Source: Paenibacillus rigui
Lineage (GTDB): Bacteria > Bacillota > Bacilli > Paenibacillales > NBRC-103111
Length of the DNA: 64,000 nucleotides
Reading direction: 5' to 3'
Assembly (NCBI RefSeq): GCF_002234615.1
Contig: NZ_NMQW01000052.1
Coordinates: forward strand, 62,001 to 126,000
Positions 30,877 to 38,732 of this stretch are shown piece after piece. Made by a program: the position numbers and the translations under genes. The stretch's first letter is position 1. Every line of letters begins with the position of its first letter. The notes under the pieces are model-generated. The model had not been told where the DNA came from. It was given only the letters and a program-made list of their open reading frames with translations, and searched no databases.

Positions 30877-32694
30877 TTGGATAATGGGCATTACTACTTC
30901 TCCGGGCAAGATCTGATTATATCGAAAAGTATATTTCCATCCATGTGTAACAATTTTACTTATGAATTTTGGGTCAAAGCGGAAGAACAACATGAAATAG
31001 ATTCCGAAGGGATTACGGGGACCTCAGGCGTTCGGGGCAAGCGATTTGCAGTTGGACCTGGGGTTGGCGGTTCTCCTTACCAAGCAGGCACGGGGATTTC
31101 AGTCGGAACGAACGGGATCTCGGTGTACGAACATTCGACGGGTTATTTTCCTGCCACTTTAGTTTACCCCGGACGGATCGTTGGCTGGACACATGTAGCC
31201 ATTGTCTATTCACAGAGACAACCGTTTCTATATATCAATGGAGAGTTCAAAAAAGCAGGCTTGACTAGTCCTAAAGCGGCCGTATTTGCTTCCGGCACAT
31301 TTGGCGGTCTTGATCCTTATGGATATTTTGTCGGATGCCTGGATGAAATTAAATTATGGAATTACCCTAGAACCGCAGATCAAATCAGATTATCTATGAA
31401 CCAGCCCATGAGTGGAAACGAGTCGGGATTGGCAGGGTATTGGAAATTTGAGGATGGAAATGGAGTTGAAATGGACTGTACAGCCAACAGGACGCCGGCT
31501 TTTGTTTATGGAGCAAGCTGGAGAACAGATCGCATATTTTCAAATGGTAAGATCGGAATCATTATTGAGGTTAGTCAATATGACGCTACCAGGCATTTCG
31601 GTTTCGATCTTGCTAAAGTATTTATGCAGCTTAACTATCAGGTCGAAATCATTGATCTCATTCATCCTAGAGGAGCAGACCAACTGGAGCAATTGCTGCT
31701 GCAGCCTGATCTTAAACTTCTTATTGGCATGAACGGGCATGGAATAGATCAATTAAGCGAGCGCATATACATGAATCGTTTACCTGCTCCGTTCCTTAGT
31801 TATTTTGTAGACCATCCGATGTTTCACCTGCATCGCTTTCAATTTCATAGAAATATCCCTCAGCTGATTGTCTCCTGCGTGGACCGGGAGCACCTGAATT
31901 TTCTTGATAAATATGTTAGCGGTTCTTTCAAAAAATTGTTTGCCCCACAGGCTGCAATGAACCCGGTCCCGGTCCGTGAAATAAAAAAAATAAAAGAACG
32001 CAGGATCGATATATTATTCGCAGGAAGCAACCTGAATCCCGATGAACATAGAATGTGTTGGCTGTACGATAAGCAGTACGCAGTACTAATGGAGGAAATT
32101 GCTGAGAAAGCCCTGTATCAGTATGAGCTCTCGTTACCCGATATTGCAGAACAGGTTTTGTTGCGCGAGGGGATTCCTATTTCATATGCGAACGACTTTA
32201 GATTAATGGAGCTCCTCAAGCATGTTGATTTATATATCCGAGGAAGAAGAAGAAATGAAATTCTGACCTCTTTATCTTCCCTTCCGATCCGGGTCATCAC
32301 AAACCAGACCTACAACCTGCCGACCACAGGGAAAATTCAATATTATCCTCCAGTCGATTTGAAAGCTTTGCAAACGATGATGTATGATTCAAAAATCGTA
32401 CTCAATGTTCTAGCCAATCTGATATACGGCGCTCATGAACGAATTTTTACAGCCATGCAAGCGGGTGCGGTTAGTCTCACCGATAGGAACAAGTTTCTAA
32501 CCGAACACTTCAAGCACAATGATACTATTCTGTTCATGGAGTATAAGCAGGATAATGTGTCTCAAACCATCGGGCAATTGCTGTCGCAGCCTGACCAATT
32601 ACAATGGATTGCAGATCATGCGCTGAAAAAAGTTCCCGAGCATACATGGCACGCGAGAGCTCGAAGTATCCTGAATGCCATAAATCGGTATTAA
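30877..32694 (+). CDS. LamG domain fused to CgeB-like glycosyltransferase
   Basis: A 605-residue protein without signal peptide or membrane helix, so cytosolic. Residues 1 to about 205 form a concanavalin-A/LamG-like lectin module (FTYEFWVKAEE, GWTHVAIVY, LYINGE, FVGCLDEIKLWNYPRT, AGYWKFEDG). The rest (about 225-605) is a GT-B glycosyltransferase of the CgeB/Glyco_trans_1_2 type, with DILFAGSNLNPDEHRMCW, IRVITNQTY and the donor-site HERIFTAMQAGAVSLTDR. CgeB is a spore-crust glycosyltransferase in Bacillus subtilis. The start is TTG 30877 with GGAGGTG 8 nt upstream. It is divergent from legB, and its stop abuts the stop of the second LamG-glycosyltransferase gene. A surface-glycan role is likely; donor and acceptor are unknown. 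Confidence 0.8.
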   Translation: MDNGHYYFSGQDLIISKSIFPSMCNNFTYEFWVKAEEQHEIDSEGITGTSGVRGKRFAVGPGVGGSPYQAGTGISVGTNGISVYEHSTGYFPATLVYPGRIVGWTHVAIVYSQRQPFLYINGEFKKAGLTSPKAAVFASGTFGGLDPYGYFVGCLDEIKLWNYPRTADQIRLSMNQPMSGNESGLAGYWKFEDGNGVEMDCTANRTPAFVYGASWRTDRIFSNGKIGIIIEVSQYDATRHFGFDLAKVFMQLNYQVEIIDLIHPRGADQLEQLLLQPDLKLLIGMNGHGIDQLSERIYMNRLPAPFLSYFVDHPMFHLHRFQFHRNIPQLIVSCVDREHLNFLDKYVSGSFKKLFAPQAAMNPVPVREIKKIKERRIDILFAGSNLNPDEHRMCWLYDKQYAVLMEEIAEKALYQYELSLPDIAEQVLLREGIPISYANDFRLMELLKHVDLYIRGRRRNEILTSLSSLPIRVITNQTYNLPTTGKIQYYPPVDLKALQTMMYDSKIVLNVLANLIYGAHERIFTAMQAGAVSLTDRNKFLTEHFKHNDTILFMEYKQDNVSQTIGQLLSQPDQLQWIADHALKKVPEHTWHARARSILNAINRY

Positions 32695-34680
32695 TCACTT
32701 GATTGTATTTATGATAAATTCCGCAACCCGTTGAGCAGTGCCATCGAGCTGACTGAACATTTGTACGGACCATTGCTGCTGTTCGAACAAAATTTGATTC
32801 ACATAGCTTGGGTCCATTTGCAGCCTTTGAATCGTGTTTCTCAGTTCTTGGATAGAGGCAGCGCGGGTGAACAAAATATGTGCCGGGTCCTGATGCTGAA
32901 GATGGATCTGAATAACAGGCTTCCCCATTGTCGCGGCCTCAAATACTGCGGTGGAATTGTCGCCTACGATGATATCGGACCCTTGGATAAGCTCGTAAAC
33001 GTTACGATCAGATAGCTGATGAGGAGCAATGCTTCCATTTTGAAAATACTCATTGTAGTCCTCTTTTGCCTCTACAGGGTGAATTTTATAGACAATGTCT
33101 AACCCATCCAGGATGTGCGTTGATTCGATAAACAACTCCAAGTTTTCTTGGCTTTTTGTGCTCAATCGAGGCGAATCCGAGGAAATATACAAGATTTTGT
33201 TCATTTGGGTGGCAGTAGAGCTGTTATGCTGCTGCCCTGAAGCTATTTCTTTTACCCTTTCCAATTTTGGATTTCCAAGCACGACAGTGTTTTTTTTATC
33301 TGATTTGTTGTCAAGGATTGTTCTATGGTATTCCCCCCACAGAATGACAATATCAGCTCCTTTAAAATCGTGTACGTCCACTGCATCACCGAATAAAAAG
33401 CCATGCTGCATAAGGATTTTCACAACTTTATTGTGCTCATTTATAACCTGAATGGCGTCCAGACATCCAGGATTGGAAATGAAATGAAGTCCGTAAACGC
33501 ATTTCGGTTTCACCAGATGCAGCAACGCTAGCATCATCATTTTTTCATTGGAGTAACGCAAGTAATACTCTAATAACGAATGCTGCAGTTCGGCTGGCAT
33601 ATTCTCATCATGAAACCATTGAATTAAAGCTTGCTTCAAATGATCTTCAAAATATTGTTGGGCTACCGGAAAAACAGGGAAATTCGATACAACCTCTTCA
33701 AGGGTAACAAATTTTACTTGTGGAGGTAATGAGCCTTCATATTCATCTAATAATCCTTCCTGAGGAATTAATATGGTAACGGAATATCCACGGCGAACCA
33801 ATTCTTCAGCGACAGGGTAAAAGAATAAATGGTAATCCTTACGATATACATTGAAGAGCATTAATACATCGTCTATGTAGCCTTTGTTTCTCGTATTGGT
33901 GATTAGCTTTTTCATGAAATGACGGTTCGTATCATTCGTGCAGTACCTTTGAAGATAGTCCAGATGATCCGTAATAAAACGTGGATACTTTTCTGTCCAT
34001 GTATTGCCAGCGGCGGGGAAAAAAAACTGGAGCTCCGCCCCATTTATCTGTCCATGATGCTGGTTATCCGTCCGGTCCAGGGCAACGGAGGGAGTGTGCT
34101 CATCGAACGTCCAGCATCCGATTAATCCGGATTCTTTACCCGTTAAATCTACATACATGGTCGATAATATTTGCTCCCTTGTTCGTACTGTGCTCCAAAT
34201 TCGAATATCATCAACACTTCCTATAAAGGAGCCGTAAGGCTTCAACGAACCGAAAACCCCGCTGGCATAAACCATTGATTTAGGGCTCTTGAGCCCGACT
34301 TTTCTCAATACGCCATTTAGGTAAAGGTACGGGGTATTATTTGAATAGACAATCGCAACATGAGTCCAATCGTAAATATGTGCAGGAAAAACGAGTGTGG
34401 CAGGCAAGTAATGATCCGTATGTTCGTGTATGGATATCCCGTTTGTTCCAATGGAAACTCCTAACCCTGCTTGATTTTCCGTTTCTCCAAATCCGGGTGC
34501 AATAACAAATCTTAGCTCTTCGCTTCTAGATATTCCTGTAGTGCTTTCTACTGGAAGGCTCTGTGTTGTTCCGGGTTTTACCCAAAACTCATATGTAAAA
34601 TGATTTATAACATGAAGAAATAGAGGTTTTACGACAACATTGTCCTGACCGGAAAAGTAAAGGTACCCCCCACCTAACAT
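32695..34680 (-). CDS. LamG domain fused to second GT-B-fold transferase
   Basis: A 661-residue cytosolic protein. Residues 1 to about 210 are a LamG module clearly paralogous to that of the convergent gene (FTYEFWVKPG, DWTHVAIVYS, SIGTNGISIHEH, FIGSVDDIRIWSTVRT). The C-terminal part (about 265-661) has a GT-B-like fold related to CDP-glycerol/polysialyl-type transferases or 2-epimerases: DYHLFFYPVAEELVRRGY, LMQHGFLFGD, ILYISSDSPRL and DIIVGDNSTAVFEAATMGKP. It is a candidate legionaminic acid or glycerophosphate transferase; the sequence does not decide. ATG 34680 follows GGGGTG. The adjacent legionaminic acid operon and DUF11 gene suggest a surface glycan. Confidence 0.78.
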   Translation of the reverse strand: MLGGGYLYFSGQDNVVVKPLFLHVINHFTYEFWVKPGTTQSLPVESTTGISRSEELRFVIAPGFGETENQAGLGVSIGTNGISIHEHTDHYLPATLVFPAHIYDWTHVAIVYSNNTPYLYLNGVLRKVGLKSPKSMVYASGVFGSLKPYGSFIGSVDDIRIWSTVRTREQILSTMYVDLTGKESGLIGCWTFDEHTPSVALDRTDNQHHGQINGAELQFFFPAAGNTWTEKYPRFITDHLDYLQRYCTNDTNRHFMKKLITNTRNKGYIDDVLMLFNVYRKDYHLFFYPVAEELVRRGYSVTILIPQEGLLDEYEGSLPPQVKFVTLEEVVSNFPVFPVAQQYFEDHLKQALIQWFHDENMPAELQHSLLEYYLRYSNEKMMMLALLHLVKPKCVYGLHFISNPGCLDAIQVINEHNKVVKILMQHGFLFGDAVDVHDFKGADIVILWGEYHRTILDNKSDKKNTVVLGNPKLERVKEIASGQQHNSSTATQMNKILYISSDSPRLSTKSQENLELFIESTHILDGLDIVYKIHPVEAKEDYNEYFQNGSIAPHQLSDRNVYELIQGSDIIVGDNSTAVFEAATMGKPVIQIHLQHQDPAHILFTRAASIQELRNTIQRLQMDPSYVNQILFEQQQWSVQMFSQLDGTAQRVAEFIINTIK

Positions 34681-34715
34681 AAGTCACCCCATCATCATAT
34701 TGAATTGCTCCATCT

Positions 34716-34743
34716 TTTTATATGGATATTCCTCCTCCCCCGT
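34716..34743 (-). promoter_or_regulatory. Candidate SigK-like promoter of the LamG-transferase gene
   Basis: Minus-strand AC (34743-34742), 17 nt, CATATAAAA (34724-34716) fits AC-n17-CATANNNTA with one mismatch, about 35 nt upstream of the start at 34680. Confidence 0.28.
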
Positions 34744-34805
34744 TTTATTCGCAAGTAAAATCCACCACGAAACAGAACAAACTGTAGCAGTTGCCCCCCC
34801 CTAAA

Positions 34806-34837
34806 GAAGAAAAGGCGCCAGGCACGCTTTTGTCTTC
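34806..34837 (-). terminator. Hairpin terminator of the DUF11 gene
   Basis: GAAGAAAAGGCG and CGCTTTTGTCTTC pair with one bulge around a short loop, 18 nt beyond the stop at 34855. The following T-run is weak. Confidence 0.5.
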
Positions 34838-34854
34838 AGGGAGGCCGGAGTTCA

Positions 34855-37323
34855 CTATTCTTCGTTTTCTACCACATCGAAAACAACGGTGTTGGAATCA
34901 ACTTGGTAAGTTGTATCCGATTGTTCGGGCTCGAAGGTGACGTAAGCCTGATTTTCACCTTTCTCATTCGGAGGAACGACAAGCTGCCGCGCATGGAACG
35001 TTACTTTTATCGTCTCCCCCGGATCAAGCGTTCCGAGATGGACTCCGGTTTCCAGGTTTGCACGTCTCCGTATATTCCCATTCACCACTACGCTGTTCGC
35101 AACCAGACGCATGCCTTCGGGAAGGTTATCGAATAGAACCAGTTTGTGCAGCACGGTCGCACCGTAACGGGAAGTAAGGGACATTCCGGTCGTATTGGTT
35201 ATGATAAGAGTAAAGGTCAACGTAGCGCCGGGCTCGCTGATATGAGGAAACACGGATTTTATGATGTCTACAGGCGGCTTGCCGGTGACCGATACAACGG
35301 CCTGCGCTTGCTTCGGCCCGGTCTCAGCCGATGTTGCGATGGCTGTGTTGGTGATGATCGTTCCGAACTTGGCATCATCGGCAGCAACGTATGCGGCGTC
35401 AATCACTATCGATTGACCCGGAGCCAGGGAAGGAAAAGTGCGGTCAACACCGAGCAGCGGGTCAGTGATATGCAAGGAGGTTAATGTTGCGTTGCCTGTA
35501 TTGGTGACGGTAATCGTATACTGAACCGTTTCACCGGCGGTGATCTCCGTCTTGTCGGCGGATTTCCGAATCGCTAACTCATATACCGGAAGCACGGTGA
35601 CCTGCGCATGATCTTGGACCGGGTCCGTCTGCTGCGACGTCACAGTGGCTGTGTTGTTTATTATCCCTGCCAGCGTTTCCGGCGGGACGACGAAGGCTTG
35701 TGTGATCACGACGCTTTGCCCTACAGGCAAGCTTGGTATCGTTCGGTCCAGTCCAAGCAGCGGATCCGTCAGCCGGACATTCGTTAAATCTACTTCTCCG
35801 GTATTTGTAATTTGAAACCGGTATACGACCTCCTGGCCCGGTACGGCAGCAGTCGGCGATACAGTTTTCTCCAATCGGACGTCCGCCAGAAGCAACGGTG
35901 TCACCACCTCGTTGGATGGGATATCGCCTGTGAAGATCGGTCCGTCCGTAATGCTCTGGTACTCGAAGGTAACCAATGCTTGATTCACAATCACGCCATC
36001 GGGCGGCAGGGATACGACCCTTACCTGATAGGTTACCGTCACCGCACCGTCAGGCGGTATCGTACCGAGAGGAATACCTTCAACCGGATCGGCGTTCGGA
36101 TCACTTATCTCGTTGATCGTGACGGTGCCGGGAATAAACTGCGTATCGTTCGGTAGATTATCGAACATCAGCGTCGTATCCGCAGGAACCGTGCCTGTAT
36201 TCTCAATGACAACGGTATAGGTCAGCACCTGCCCCAAAACAGCCTGTGCCGCATCAACGCTTTTATCCACCGTGATCCGCGGAGAATTAATATCGATGTA
36301 AATGCCGACGGCAAGGACGCTGTACCCGTCCCCTGATGTACGAATTTCGAAGACAGCCGATGTCTGGTTATTGGTCAGTGTCCCGGAAATATCGACATTT
36401 GTAATATCCCACCCTTGCCGGCCTCCGATGGTTTGAGTGCCGGGGTCCCCATTTATCGCATTGCGGTCACCGAATGTCCCGGACGTATCCAGGTTTCCGC
36501 TATCATCATTGATTTGTGATGCAAAAAAGTTGTCGGCGAAATTGTTCGGTCCCTGCAGTACGGTAAGCGTGTCTTCCGTTGGGCCGAACAAAACTTGATC
36601 GCCCGTCTTGTTCACATCCCCATCCTGTGCGCAGAGCGCCATTCTTCCGCTGATTGCACCCGAGGTAGGGGTAGCGAAGCCGGTGATGGTTGTCGTGACT
36701 TGCGGGGCGCCCCCTGCAGCAATCTCGACAATACCTACGTCTAGACTCAGATTGCGGAAGGGCAGGCTTGGATTTTCATAAACGACGCACAGCGTCCACC
36801 CGCAGCTATTGCCAGTACTTGTACCGTAATCGATATTGCCAACGACACCGCCAACCGTGTATTCGCCGGCTCCGCCAGCCTGAATGATTGAAGTCACATT
36901 GGCTGAACGAAGATAATTATACGTGGCATTGCGGTAAGACACCTGCGCGGTCGCCGGGTCCGGCGCTATGCTGAACGTTATCCCTGCCGGCGTCGTCAGA
37001 AAGACCGATTTGTCGATAAAAGCAAGGTAGTTGTTTTCTCCGCCGGTAACGGCATACGTTCCTGCCCATACGAGCTCCGCATATTTGACTTTACTCCCTC
37101 TCGGCAGCCGAAGGAACGCACTGGCACTATCCAAATTGAAGTCAGGTGTCGTTCCCGGTGGATAATAGCCGTATTGCAACGAGGTATTGGTAGTCACGAA
37201 GGCCCCGATGATGTCTCGTGTGCCGGGCTGTCCCGGTGTACTTGACCGGCTGAGCCCGAGAGTATTGCCTGTAAATGTAATAGCTCCAGTATCATTGTCA
37301 CTATAACGAAGCACAAACGGCAT
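34855..37323 (-). CDS. DUF11-repeat surface protein without signal peptide
   Basis: An 822-residue protein. The N-terminal about 355 residues form a beta-rich head beginning MPFVLRYSDNDTGAITFTGN. Four DUF11/Ig-like repeats follow at about 357-470, 482-590, 592-700 and 708-815, each starting with a strand such as ITVDKSVD, VRLEKTVS, LAIRKSAD or VDIIKSVF and containing YTVVIENTG-type strands. No signal peptide, LPXTG or S-layer anchor is visible, although DUF11 proteins are usually extracellular. Proteins made inside the mother cell and placed on spores need no signal. ATG 37323 is chosen (AAAGGAGAG 7 nt upstream). It lies beside the LamG-transferases and may be their acceptor; that is inference. 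Confidence 0.75.
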   Translation of the reverse strand: MPFVLRYSDNDTGAITFTGNTLGLSRSSTPGQPGTRDIIGAFVTTNTSLQYGYYPPGTTPDFNLDSASAFLRLPRGSKVKYAELVWAGTYAVTGGENNYLAFIDKSVFLTTPAGITFSIAPDPATAQVSYRNATYNYLRSANVTSIIQAGGAGEYTVGGVVGNIDYGTSTGNSCGWTLCVVYENPSLPFRNLSLDVGIVEIAAGGAPQVTTTITGFATPTSGAISGRMALCAQDGDVNKTGDQVLFGPTEDTLTVLQGPNNFADNFFASQINDDSGNLDTSGTFGDRNAINGDPGTQTIGGRQGWDITNVDISGTLTNNQTSAVFEIRTSGDGYSVLAVGIYIDINSPRITVDKSVDAAQAVLGQVLTYTVVIENTGTVPADTTLMFDNLPNDTQFIPGTVTINEISDPNADPVEGIPLGTIPPDGAVTVTYQVRVVSLPPDGVIVNQALVTFEYQSITDGPIFTGDIPSNEVVTPLLLADVRLEKTVSPTAAVPGQEVVYRFQITNTGEVDLTNVRLTDPLLGLDRTIPSLPVGQSVVITQAFVVPPETLAGIINNTATVTSQQTDPVQDHAQVTVLPVYELAIRKSADKTEITAGETVQYTITVTNTGNATLTSLHITDPLLGVDRTFPSLAPGQSIVIDAAYVAADDAKFGTIITNTAIATSAETGPKQAQAVVSVTGKPPVDIIKSVFPHISEPGATLTFTLIITNTTGMSLTSRYGATVLHKLVLFDNLPEGMRLVANSVVVNGNIRRRANLETGVHLGTLDPGETIKVTFHARQLVVPPNEKGENQAYVTFEPEQSDTTYQVDSNTVVFDVVENEE

Positions 37324-37489
37324 AGGTTCTCTCCTTTTCTCGCTGTATTCTTTTACTTTTGTATACGCGTTGTGTTCATGAGACAAACTACCTGCCCGTA
37401 CATACCGTAAATTTGTACCCATGCATCATATGCAATTGACTATAAAAAACGTGAACACATTATTTCATTACCTATTTATTTGTGGTACA

Positions 37490-37647
37490 AAAAAGAGCCT
37501 CCACCTAAGTTGAGGCCACTGAAAAAGCTAACGCTGCATGGACGGATCATTCTTCCGATCGCTGCAAAGGCGAACGCTTACGCTTCTACAGAGCGATTCC
37601 GTCCACTCCGCCAGTTTCAGTGGCCTCCTTAAGCTGAGGTTCTTTTT
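37490..37647. repeat. Dispersed long-hairpin repeat (copy C)
   Basis: About 158 bp filling most of the gap between the DUF11 and methyltransferase genes. The outer arms AAAAAGAGCCTCCACC / GCTGAGGTTCTTTTT and the inner arms GAGGCCACTGAAA / TTTCAGTGGCCTC and GGACGGA / TCCGTCC pair into a long imperfect stem. The core CAAAGGCGAACGCTTACGCTT (37565-37585) matches copy B over about 26 bp with few changes. T-runs at both ends let it act as a terminator for the methyltransferase gene (stop 37685). The rest of 37324-37489 holds the DUF11 leader only. Confidence 0.65.
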
Positions 37648-37684
37648 GGGAAAGGAATTTTTTATATGAGCGTTGGAGATGCTT

Positions 37685-38410
37685 CTATCCTTTAGTCGCT
37701 CTCATAATTCCAAATTCTAAATACTCTTTATTATCAATAATCATATTGGAGGATCGAATTGCACACTCCATTATCTCATTGTCTAACAATACTCCTTCAT
37801 CAATAAATTGATAATCATCAGGGTATTCAAATTGTTGCCCAAGCTTCTCATCATTCAAATCACTAATCTCAAGGAATTCAATTTGAACAAAGCCGCTGGC
37901 CGTAAGTAGGCTGCTCCATTCATCTTTTCTCATCATCGAAGGCATTTGGAAAAAAGATTGAAAATCAGATAAGGTTTCTGAGGGGACAGAATAACGAACA
38001 AACATTTCGCGGTCGTAAAGGATTCCGCCAGGTTTTAGAACACGATAATATTCGGTTAGGGATTGCTTTGCTTGTGTAAAATTAGTCACTGATTCAACCA
38101 GTATGATCTCAAAGGTTTCATCAGGAAAAGGTAAGGCATGAGCATCAGCCAATAGAAAATCAACATGAAGCCCCATTTCCTTAGCTCTTTTTTTGGCTTT
38201 GTCCAGATTATCAGGATTTATGTCAATAGCGATCACCTGATATCCTTTGTTGGCTAAATAACACGCTGTCCTGCCAGTGCCGCAGCCTATTTCTAAAATG
38301 GCCTCGTTAGTAATTGGCTGATACCTATTAAGTTGGTCGATCGTCGCCGTAAATCCGCCTGGATGTGCACTCCCTAAACCAAGTCGAGATACCATTTCTA
38401 GATAATTCAT
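37685..38410 (-). CDS. SAM-dependent class I methyltransferase
   Basis: A 241-residue UbiE-like methyltransferase: motif I ILEIGCGTGRTACYL, acidic IDINPDNLDKA, and ADAHALPFPDETFEIILVES. The later sequence has no substrate-specific feature I recognise. I use the ATG at 38410 (AAGGGA 9 nt upstream); an in-frame GTG at 38416 is too close to that site. It lies 74 nt after the stop of the small sporulation gene, across a terminator, and before a dispersed hairpin repeat, so it is probably transcribed alone or at a low read-through level. Target unknown. Confidence 0.85.
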   Translation of the reverse strand: MNYLEMVSRLGLGSAHPGGFTATIDQLNRYQPITNEAILEIGCGTGRTACYLANKGYQVIAIDINPDNLDKAKKRAKEMGLHVDFLLADAHALPFPDETFEIILVESVTNFTQAKQSLTEYYRVLKPGGILYDREMFVRYSVPSETLSDFQSFFQMPSMMRKDEWSSLLTASGFVQIEFLEISDLNDEKLGQQFEYPDDYQFIDEGVLLDNEIMECAIRSSNMIIDNKEYLEFGIMRATKG

Positions 38411-38437
38411 ATTCACGCGTCCCTTGTTTGAATTAAA

Positions 38438-38467
38438 AAAGGACAATTACCGCAGCAATTGTCCTTT
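38438..38467 (-). terminator. Intrinsic terminator after the yjcZ-like gene
   Basis: AAAGGACAATT and AATTGTCCTTT pair perfectly (11 bp) around an 8-nt loop and are followed on minus by TTTTTTAATT. Confidence 0.85.
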
Positions 38468-38483
38468 CTGTTTTAATAACACA

Positions 38484-38582
38484 TTAAATACACAAGCCAG
38501 CCGAAAGCACGATAACTAATAAAATGTAAAGAACCAATATGACCGTAGTTGAAGTAAACCCGCCACCAAGAACACCACTCAT
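38484..38582 (-). CDS. YjcZ-family small sporulation membrane protein
   Basis: A 32-residue peptide: MSGVLGGGFTS then a single hydrophobic helix (about 13-32, TVILVLYILLVIVLSAG). The MSGVLGGG start plus one membrane span is the pattern of YjcZ-type sporulation proteins of Bacillales. AAAAGGAGGG precedes the ATG at 38582, and a strong terminator follows. Upstream, CATACCATA (38642-38634 on minus) is a perfect CATANNNTA box as used by mother-cell sigma factors, but the matching AC at -35 is missing. Its presence shows a spore-former and fits the spore-surface interpretation of the neighbouring genes. Confidence 0.8.
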   Translation of the reverse strand: MSGVLGGGFTSTTVILVLYILLVIVLSAGLCI

Positions 38583-38680
38583 CTGATATCCCTCCTTTTG
38601 GATTTCTAAGGTAAGATATTCGTTATTTATCCATATGGTATGGACTCGTACCCATTATTTTAAATTCAAGGATGTAAAAA

Positions 38681-38710
38681 AACAGCTATCTCCAGAAAGA
38701 GATAACTGTT
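38681..38710 (-). terminator. Intrinsic terminator of the pectate lyase gene
   Basis: AACAGCTATCTC and GAGATAACTGTT pair with one mismatch around a 6-nt loop, followed on minus by TTTTTTTACATCC. It lies 23 nt beyond the stop at 38733. Confidence 0.75.
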
Positions 38711-38732
38711 ACTTATGATTGTATGGAAGAAA

